From Candidatus Woesearchaeota archaeon (GTDB lineage: Archaea > Nanobdellota > Nanobdellia > Woesearchaeales > ARS49): a stretch of 46,796 bases of DNA. This document shows positions 40,721 to 46,796 of this stretch, in pieces. The stretch lies in assembly GCA_014729555.1 (NCBI GenBank), contig WJJT01000041.1:1-46796 (forward strand), read 5' to 3'. Both the position numbers and the translations under genes were made by a program. The first letter of the stretch is position 1, and each line of letters starts with the position of its first letter. The notes beneath the pieces were generated by a model. That model did not search any database and was not told where the DNA came from. It worked only from the letters and a program-made list of their open reading frames with translations.

Positions 40721-40890
40721 GTAAGTAGTATGTGGTAAGTGGCTGGTAGTTGCCGAATGCAATTAGTATGTAATTGGTAGTGAGTAGTTGCCGAATACCA
40801 ATTCCCGAATAACTACAAACAACAAACTAAAGACTACTAACCAAAAAACTACAAACTAATAACTACTGACCAAAAGCTAGCAACCAATTA
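40721..40890 (+). repeat. Dispersed intergenic repeat, copy C (longest)
   Basis: About 170 bp built from variants of one word: GGTAGTTGCCGAAT, GAGTAGTTGCCGAATACC, then CCGAATAACTACAAAC and many CTACTAACC/CTACAAAC words. The left half is rich in TAGTTG and the right half in its complement, so the whole is an imperfect inverted repeat. It fills the gap between divergent genes, with a TATA box at its right end. Confidence 0.75.
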
Positions 40891-40898
40891 TCGTTAAA

Positions 40899-40906
40899 TT
40901 TATAAA
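40899..40906 (+). promoter_or_regulatory. TATA box of surface locus 2
   Basis: TTTATAAA predicts a start near 40929. The leader then has AAAGGGTTGATT before the GTG start at 40954. Confidence 0.6.
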
Positions 40907-40953
40907 TGGGACAAAGATAAAATCATATATTATAGAAAAAAAGGGTTGATTGT

Positions 40954-43188
40954 GTGGTTTTTAAAAAGGGGCAGGTTACAATATTTATAATTATAGGGAT
41001 TATTCTTGTGATTAGTGTAGGTGTTTTTATCTATCTTTATCAGGCAGAGGTCATCAGGCCTTTTGAAGAGGTTGTTGTTCCTTCTGTTGAAAAGGCTCCT
41101 TCAGAGATAAGGCCTGTTCAGGATTTTGTCACTGCTTGTGTTGAGGCTGTTGGAAAAGAGGGCCTGAGAAAGGTTGGTGATTATGGCGGTTATGTTGACA
41201 CTTCGCAGTTCTTGTATAATCCTTTTATTCCTACAGAGGGTGATGCAGTGCAGTTCAGTCCTGATTCTGACCTGATTATTCCGTATTGGTGGTATTTGAA
41301 GTCATCAAATGAATGCACTGGTGAGTGTTCTTTTTCAAGCATGAGGCCAGAACTGCACAGGGCTTCTGGAAAGGTTAGTATTGAGTCACAGCTTGACCAG
41401 TACATTAATGAGAATCTTGAGGTTTGTCTTGCTGGTTTTGCTCCTTTTATTGAGCAGGATTTTGAGTTCAGGGAGCTTGGTCCTGTTGATACAGAGACAA
41501 CTGTTGCTAAAGAGCAGGTTTATTTTCTTGTGAAGTATCCTTTGAGGATTTCAAGGGGAGACCAGAGCTGGAATCTTAATGAGTATCTTGCTGAGCTTGA
41601 TTTGAATCTTGGAAGGATTTATGAGCTTGGCACTGAGATTGTTAATCTGCAGGCAGAGCACCAGATGCTTGAGAAATTTACTATTGAAATGATTGCTTCT
41701 TTTTCAGGTGTTGACAAGAACATGCTTCCGCCTACAAATGATTTTGATGTCTCTATTGGCCAGGGTGTTATCTGGTTTAAGTCAAGGATTGCTAACGGGC
41801 TTAAGGAGGTTCTTGCGAGTTATGTTCCTATGCTTCAGATTGGCAACACCCGGCTTTACATGCCTGTTGATGCTCCTGAGGACAAGGATGTTCGTGATAA
41901 AGATTTGTACAGTGTTATTTACAATAGGAACATGCTGATTCCTCTTGAGAATGAGTATAGGGATGTTTCTGCCACTCTTTCTTACATTCCGTGGTGGAAT
42001 ATTTATTTTGATGCCAATTGCGAGGGAGAGGTTTGCATGGCACAGAGTGTGTCATCTAATCTGAGGTTTCTGCAGATTGGTTTGCAAAAGTATGATTTTG
42101 CTTATGACGTGAGTTATCCTGTTCTTGTTGAGCTGAGGAATCCTGATGCCTTGAAGGGAGAGGGTTATTCTTTCAAGTTTTTTATTGAGGCTAATGTGCG
42201 GAATAATTTTCCCATGCCTTCTGTTTTTGAGCCTCTTGAGGCTTATGAGCTTTCATTCAACAGCATGCTTTGTGACCAGCAGCAGAAAACTTCTGGTAAT
42301 GTGACTGTTTTTGTGCGTGATGCAAGAAACCAGAAAGGTGTTGATGAGGCTCTTGTCGGTTATACCTGCGGCAGGGAGTCATGCACTCTTGGACAGACAT
42401 CTGATGGTGTTCTTGTGGCAAGGCTTCCAAGGTGTATTGGTGGTATGCTTTCTGCAGCTAAGATTGGTTATGATACAAGGATGGTGCCTTTGGATGTTCT
42501 TGATGACAGGTCTATGGATGCAGAGATTTTGCTTGAGCCTTACAGGTATGTGGATTTTAGTGTAAAAAAATACTTGTTGAGCAAGGGTGCAAGAGAGTGG
42601 AGTCTTGATGCTAACAAGACTGTTAATCAGGCCATGGATGAGGATACGATTATTATGCTGAGGAAAAGGGTGGACAGGTTCTCTGCTCCTTTTGCTGCTG
42701 TTGCAGAGGTTTGCGGCATGCCTAATGCAAAATCTCCTGCTGCCTGCGGCTCTCCTCCTTCTGAAAGGTCAGAGGGCATTGCATTGGTTCCTGGAGAGTA
42801 TCAGGTCAGCATTTATTCAATGAAGTTTCCGCAGCCAAGCATCACCATTCCAAGGGATTTGAGGACTGCTGGCAGTGGCTTGGTTAAAGAGGAGTTTTTT
42901 GTTCCAGAAGAGCCGATTGTTTTTGATGAGAGCAATCCGTTTCCTTCTGGTTTTGCAAATTTTAACTGGAGCCTGACTGCAGAACAATTGGACAGCGGTA
43001 ATGCTGTTGAGTTTTATTATATCAATGTTGCTTTGGACAAGGTTCCTAAGCATAGGAGAAAGATTGAGGACCTGGGCCAGATTGGAAAGGCTCTTGAGTA
43101 TTCCTCTCTTTACAAAAAGGCGCTTGTGCCAAGGGTTTTTCGCAGGTCAAAGGCTAAAGAGAGCACTATAACTGTTGAGATAGAATGA
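40954..43188 (+). CDS. Giant pilin-like protein with class III signal peptide, paralogue B2
   Basis: GTG start. The N-terminus FKKGQVTIFIIIGIILVISV is a class III signal with the canonical KKG|Q processing site. The exported part aligns by eye with B1: RPVQDFVTACVEAVGKEGLR, IPYWWYLKSSNECTGEC, YPVLVELRNPDALKGEGYSF and the beta domain VFVRDARNQKGVDEALVGYT. It is 105 aa shorter than B1. It opens locus 2 and overlaps the 1071-aa gene by 4 nt (ATGA), so the pilin-like and Cys-rich proteins are co-translated. This is the strongest evidence that they work together. Confidence 0.84.
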   Translation: MVFKKGQVTIFIIIGIILVISVGVFIYLYQAEVIRPFEEVVVPSVEKAPSEIRPVQDFVTACVEAVGKEGLRKVGDYGGYVDTSQFLYNPFIPTEGDAVQFSPDSDLIIPYWWYLKSSNECTGECSFSSMRPELHRASGKVSIESQLDQYINENLEVCLAGFAPFIEQDFEFRELGPVDTETTVAKEQVYFLVKYPLRISRGDQSWNLNEYLAELDLNLGRIYELGTEIVNLQAEHQMLEKFTIEMIASFSGVDKNMLPPTNDFDVSIGQGVIWFKSRIANGLKEVLASYVPMLQIGNTRLYMPVDAPEDKDVRDKDLYSVIYNRNMLIPLENEYRDVSATLSYIPWWNIYFDANCEGEVCMAQSVSSNLRFLQIGLQKYDFAYDVSYPVLVELRNPDALKGEGYSFKFFIEANVRNNFPMPSVFEPLEAYELSFNSMLCDQQQKTSGNVTVFVRDARNQKGVDEALVGYTCGRESCTLGQTSDGVLVARLPRCIGGMLSAAKIGYDTRMVPLDVLDDRSMDAEILLEPYRYVDFSVKKYLLSKGAREWSLDANKTVNQAMDEDTIIMLRKRVDRFSAPFAAVAEVCGMPNAKSPAACGSPPSERSEGIALVPGEYQVSIYSMKFPQPSITIPRDLRTAGSGLVKEEFFVPEEPIVFDESNPFPSGFANFNWSLTAEQLDSGNAVEFYYINVALDKVPKHRRKIEDLGQIGKALEYSSLYKKALVPRVFRRSKAKESTITVEIE

Positions 43189-46100
43189 AGATGCAAGTAA
43201 GGTTTGCGGCATTTGTTATGATTTTTCTAGTTTTGTGCATGCCTGCTGCTTTTGCGCAGAGGCTTGATGTCACAAGGTTTAGTGGAAAGGATAATGTTGA
43301 AGAGGTTATCAGTTCAGAGGGTGATGAATTGCATGTTGTTGTTTCTGCAGAATTGCAGGGAGACCCAAGCCTTGATGTTGCAAGGACAAGGCTTTTGGTG
43401 AGGCATGCTGGGGAAGAAGAGTATTTTAGTGAGTGCTCTCGCCAGGATTCATTGTATAAGTGCACTTATGTTTCTGATGACTTGATTAGTTTTGGTTCTG
43501 AGGATTATGTTATTGTGTTGCTTGATGCAGATAATAATGAGCTTAAGTCTGTCAAGAAAGTGTTGGGTGTTGACAGGATTGCTCCTGAGATTTTGCAGTT
43601 CTCTGTTGAGCCTCAGATGTCAAGGACTGGTGAGATGGATATTTCTTACCTGATTGAGGATTATGGGGCTTCTGTTGGTGATACTGCTTTTTGTTCAGGT
43701 GTTAAGGAGATTAGGATTACTGCTGGCGAGTCTCTTGTCAAGAAGGTTGATTATGATAATCCAAAGGTTTGTGATTCTGAAGAGCAGAGAGTTGATTATA
43801 AATATTCTACAGCTGACAATTTTGTTGGTTTTGACGTGTGCATTATTGCAGAGGATTACCTTGGCCAGGTAAGTGATGTTGAGTGTAAATCTTATAGCAT
43901 TGATAACTCTCCTCCGAGGATTAAGTCTGTTCAGTTCAGTGATAGCAGGGGTTATGCCTTGTCTCATATCAAGACAGGACAGGAGGTTGTTGCAGATATG
44001 TCTGTTGTTATTGAGGGTGAGGATGATGTTGTTCTTGAGAGTGTTAAGGCAGATCTTTCAAAGATTCATCCTGGTGCTGGTGTTCGTGCTGCAGATGATG
44101 TGATTGAAGATGCTTTTATCTGGAATGATGTTAAGATTACAAGCCCTTCAACGTGTGAGGTTCCTGTGAGTGCAAGTGATGAGATGGGTAATAATGCCTC
44201 TGCTGTTTTAGAATGCTCTCTTCCTGTTGATGATACTGGTCCTGTTGTTCAGGCTGTTTATGCAGGTGCTGCAGGTGCTAATGCCACTCCTTTGATTGGT
44301 GTTAATGGAACTGTTTATGTTGACTTGCTTGAAGAGGGTGCTGGGATGGACAAGGCAGATGCTTTTCTTGATTTGCATAATCTTGGGCTTGGCACTGTTG
44401 TTCAGGCAGATGAGTGTGTTGATCAGGGTGCTAATGTCTGGAGATGCGCATGGCAGGTTGTTCCTGATGTTGGCACTGGCAGGCATAAGATTACTGTTAT
44501 CGACGGCACAAGTGATGATCTTGGAAATTATGTTGATTCTCGTGTCAGCCAGGAGGTTCTTGTTGACACTACTCCTCCTGATATTAATTCAGTCGATATT
44601 ACTTTTATTCATGAGAATGCTGATTACGGTCCTTATGCTGTTTATGGAGACACTATTGAGTTCTTGTTCAATGTCACAGATGGTATGGAGGGTTATGCTA
44701 ATCTCTCTATGATTGGCGGGAATTATTCCCCTGCTTTGGAGTGCACTGGTGATTTTTGCAAGTTTTATGCCTTGATTGATGTTTCAGGCCCTTTGAATGC
44801 TACTATTCATTTTGATTTTTTTGACCTGGCTGGTAATCAGGAGTCTTATGATCATAGTTTCTTTGTTTATGGTGTTCTCTTGAATGACACTGTCACGAAT
44901 TACTGGGATGCGCGCGTGAGGTGCTCTCCTAAGATGATTGACAGGAATACTGCTGAATTGTATAATCACCCGCTTTACTGTCATATTAAGCTGACTCCTA
45001 ATAATCCAGAGGCAGAGACTGTTTTTGTCTCTCTTGGAGAGCTTGGCGAGTGTATTGGGGATGATGTTGGTTATGTTGTTGACCTGGAGGTCATAAATAA
45101 TAATTTTGGCTCTAGAGACCCGTATGCTGTGTTTACTCTTGCTGCAACCCCTTTTGAGATTAATGATTTGAAGTTTAATTGTCCTTTGTATGTTGCCACG
45201 CGTGTTGGTGATTTTTTCTCTCCTGTTGTTGAGGTTGAGAACATAACTGCAAAAACAGAGTTTTATAATCTTCCTTATGGAGAGGCTTATGATAATATTG
45301 AGGATAGCATAAAGGATGCTATGGAAAAGGCAATGAAGAACTGGGAGTGGGTCGGCACTGTTGAGGATGTAATGAACAGTTTGAGGTCTATGTGCCATAC
45401 AAAGAACACGGTTACCTCTGCTTTTGCTGTTCTTGAGTCTGCGATTCATTTGTTGATTGTAGCTGCTGCAGCTGTCCGTCTTATCAAGAAAAAGCCTGCA
45501 GAAGCTTTGTTAGACCAGGCGCAGTATCTCTGCAACAAGGCAGTCGGCCCTCTTGAACAATTATTTACACCTGAGCCTGAAAAAGACGAAGAAGGAAAAC
45601 CCAAGCCTAAGAAAAAGTCAATCACGCGCGGAGACTTCCAGAGCTTGTTTAATTTGCTGGATTTGGCCTGCAAGATGGCTAACTGTCAGTTGTCTACAGA
45701 AGAGGCTAAAGAGTATGAAGAGGAGATTGTTGTTGGAGCTTCTTATTTTTTTGGGTCAGGCCAGGAAGATGCCTGCAGGGCGTACAAAGAGACTGTTTCA
45801 GGAGCATACCTGGTTGATTATGATACACTTACTGAAGGTTCTGAGATTGGGGAGACAGAAAGCCCTGTTGATGTAAAGGAGAGTTTTATCGGCAGTCTTA
45901 TGTGCACGTGTCTTCCTGGAATAACTTATAATTTGAACAAGATCAGGCAGATTCATTGCGGTTATGCTTATTGTCTTGGCAAGAGGGTTCTTGAAGAGGG
46001 CTTGCAAAGGTCTTACTGCAGTAATGAAAAGGCTTACTTGACTTGCAATTATGTCACTGGCCAGATTTTTGAGGTGTTTCCTTTTGCTTCACTTGTTGAC

Positions 46101-46400
46101 AGGTATGTTTCAGTGATTCAAGAGGCTTATGCTAATCCTATTTCCTTGGTTACTATGCTGTCCTCTCTTGTCTGCGGAGGCAACAGGGGTACTGGAGGGT
46201 TTTATGATTACTGCATGGATAGGGGTTCATTTGAGGTTGAAGCAGGCAACATGGGTATGTATTTAATCTGCTCTGTTCCAAAGACTGCTGCAAAGATTGG
46301 TGATGCTGTTGCAAGCTATCAATTGAGTGAGTCAGAGCGTTTTGGTGCAAAGCCTGTTTCAGAGGATTATTGTGACATGGCAGAGGAGATGCTGGAATGA
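43185..46400 (+). CDS. Giant Cys-rich exported/membrane protein, paralogue A2
   Basis: A signal peptide (FAAFVMIFLVLCMPAAFAQ) is followed by Ig-like repeats parallel to A1 (RLDVTRFSGKDNVEEVISSE; GVDRIAPEILQFSVEP; VDDTGPVVQAVYAGAAG). A hydrophobic stretch lies at about 740-765 (VLESAIHLLIVAAAAVRLI), then a charged loop (EPEKDEEGKPKPKKKSITRG). The Cys domain LMCTCLPGITYNLNKIRQIH (about residue 905) matches A1. The charged loop is absent from A1. Length is almost the same as A1 (1071 against 1069). It overlaps its neighbours on both sides by 4 nt. No catalytic motif is seen. Confidence 0.85.
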   Translation: MKMQVRFAAFVMIFLVLCMPAAFAQRLDVTRFSGKDNVEEVISSEGDELHVVVSAELQGDPSLDVARTRLLVRHAGEEEYFSECSRQDSLYKCTYVSDDLISFGSEDYVIVLLDADNNELKSVKKVLGVDRIAPEILQFSVEPQMSRTGEMDISYLIEDYGASVGDTAFCSGVKEIRITAGESLVKKVDYDNPKVCDSEEQRVDYKYSTADNFVGFDVCIIAEDYLGQVSDVECKSYSIDNSPPRIKSVQFSDSRGYALSHIKTGQEVVADMSVVIEGEDDVVLESVKADLSKIHPGAGVRAADDVIEDAFIWNDVKITSPSTCEVPVSASDEMGNNASAVLECSLPVDDTGPVVQAVYAGAAGANATPLIGVNGTVYVDLLEEGAGMDKADAFLDLHNLGLGTVVQADECVDQGANVWRCAWQVVPDVGTGRHKITVIDGTSDDLGNYVDSRVSQEVLVDTTPPDINSVDITFIHENADYGPYAVYGDTIEFLFNVTDGMEGYANLSMIGGNYSPALECTGDFCKFYALIDVSGPLNATIHFDFFDLAGNQESYDHSFFVYGVLLNDTVTNYWDARVRCSPKMIDRNTAELYNHPLYCHIKLTPNNPEAETVFVSLGELGECIGDDVGYVVDLEVINNNFGSRDPYAVFTLAATPFEINDLKFNCPLYVATRVGDFFSPVVEVENITAKTEFYNLPYGEAYDNIEDSIKDAMEKAMKNWEWVGTVEDVMNSLRSMCHTKNTVTSAFAVLESAIHLLIVAAAAVRLIKKKPAEALLDQAQYLCNKAVGPLEQLFTPEPEKDEEGKPKPKKKSITRGDFQSLFNLLDLACKMANCQLSTEEAKEYEEEIVVGASYFFGSGQEDACRAYKETVSGAYLVDYDTLTEGSEIGETESPVDVKESFIGSLMCTCLPGITYNLNKIRQIHCGYAYCLGKRVLEEGLQRSYCSNEKAYLTCNYVTGQIFEVFPFASLVDRYVSVIQEAYANPISLVTMLSSLVCGGNRGTGGFYDYCMDRGSFEVEAGNMGMYLICSVPKTAAKIGDAVASYQLSESERFGAKPVSEDYCDMAEEMLE

Positions 46401-46796
46401 AGTTTAAGATATTGTTTGTGGTTTTTGTTGTGGTTTTGTTAAGTGCGAGTGTTATTGCTGACGAGCCAAAGGTTAAAGTTAGTCATGCAGATAAAAGGCG
46501 TGCAAAAATTAGTGAAGTTGAGTCGCATACATCTAAAGGACTGATGTATATAGCGCCTGCTTTTGCTGGCCCTTTAGCCGCAGCTGTTAATATAAAAAGC
46601 ATTTCCAAAGGTCTTGAGCATTTTGAAAAGGCTAAAGCAGGAAAAGCTCAGCTTGAAAGGATGCGCACTAATATCTATGCAAGAGGCTGGTATTCTGTTT
46701 ATGATGTTATTGATGCTTATGAGGATTATTCTGGTATTAATCAATACAGTGCTCTTTTCTTTGGTGAGGAGTGGCTTGCTAAGAGGCGTAAGATGG
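46397..46796 (+). CDS. Exported protein of surface locus 2 (3' partial)
   Basis: Not in the ORF track because it runs off the window. Translation from the ATG (ATGA overlap with A2) gives a signal peptide (MKFKILFVVFVVVLLSASVI) and about 110 residues of helical sequence (SKGLEHFEKAKAGKAQLERM; GWYSVYDVIDAYEDYSGINQ) without a stop. A weakly hydrophobic stretch (LMYIAPAFAGPLAAAVNI) may enter the membrane. No family recognised; the coupling shows it belongs to locus 2. Confidence 0.75.
   Translation, partial: MKFKILFVVFVVVLLSASVIADEPKVKVSHADKRRAKISEVESHTSKGLMYIAPAFAGPLAAAVNIKSISKGLEHFEKAKAGKAQLERMRTNIYARGWYSVYDVIDAYEDYSGINQYSALFFGEEWLAKRRKM

Noticed and set aside
40721-40890. CRISPR-like array
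   Set aside because: Repeated words are unequal, overlapping and without regular spacers; no cas genes nearby.
44784-45449. 221-aa minus-strand ORF
   Set aside because: Lies fully inside the A2 coding frame and reads as a shadow of it; no start signal or family.
1-46796. tRNA, rRNA or mobile-element genes
   Set aside because: Reading for T-loop sequences, rRNA blocks, transposase motifs and attachment repeats found nothing convincing; a tRNAscan or Infernal run would be needed to exclude small RNAs.

Overview
The window is archaeal. It carries the archaeal exosome superoperon (Pop5-type RNase P protein, proteasome alpha, SBDS, Rrp4, Rrp41, Rrp42), RNA polymerase subunit K, ribosomal proteins S19e, L39e, L31e and S6e, Cbf5, Pth2 and pyruvoyl-dependent arginine decarboxylase. 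Promoters are TATA boxes (TTTATAAA or close variants) whose centre often lies 26-27 bases before the start codon, so many transcripts should be leaderless. Many short membrane-anchored or secreted proteins, class III (pilin-type) signal peptides and dense ATGA start/stop overlaps suggest a DPANN-type archaeon (Woesearchaeota/Pacearchaeota-like). That placement is inference from gene style, not from a marker tree.

Layout. 1-2.5 kb: the 3' part of a LamG surface protein, converging on a eukaryotic-like Ser/Thr kinase. 2.6-7 kb: exosome/proteasome operon plus rpoK. 7-10.3 kb: a LAGLIDADG-fold protein that has lost its catalytic acids, divergent from a DUF357 gene across one symmetric TATA box, then an HTH + PIN pair and arginine decarboxylase. 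10.3-20 kb, minus strand: a MoxR/DUF58/VWA/transglutaminase cluster, with inverted repeats at the internal MoxR promoter. 20-24.1 kb, minus: a translationally coupled operon of an APC antiporter, aspartate 4-decarboxylase and exported asparaginase. This reads as an asparagine-to-alanine decarboxylation route able to generate proton motive force. 24-27.6 kb, minus: a CaCA exchanger and the S19e-L39e-L31e-Cbf5 operon with a structured leader. 27.8-31.4 kb: bacterial-type ThrRS without TGS domain, Pth2, a C39-like peptidase pair, and S6e.

31.5-46.8 kb is the most unusual part. Two paralogous loci each contain a giant pilin-like protein (849 and 744 aa, class III signal peptide) and a giant cysteine-rich exported protein (1069 and 1071 aa) sharing a CxCxPGxxYN module. 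They sit with small membrane proteins and flank an NYN nuclease gene, whose leader is a 15-bp UUCG hairpin, and a cysteine-repeat membrane protein. The order is mirrored (A1-x-y-B1, then B2-A2-z), and the last gene runs off the window. I do not recognise a named system; a cell-surface or pilus-like machine is the best inference.

I saw no rRNA, tRNA, CRISPR array, transposase or integrase. A divergent short-repeat family recurs in three intergenic regions (27.7, 31.4 and 40.8 kb).
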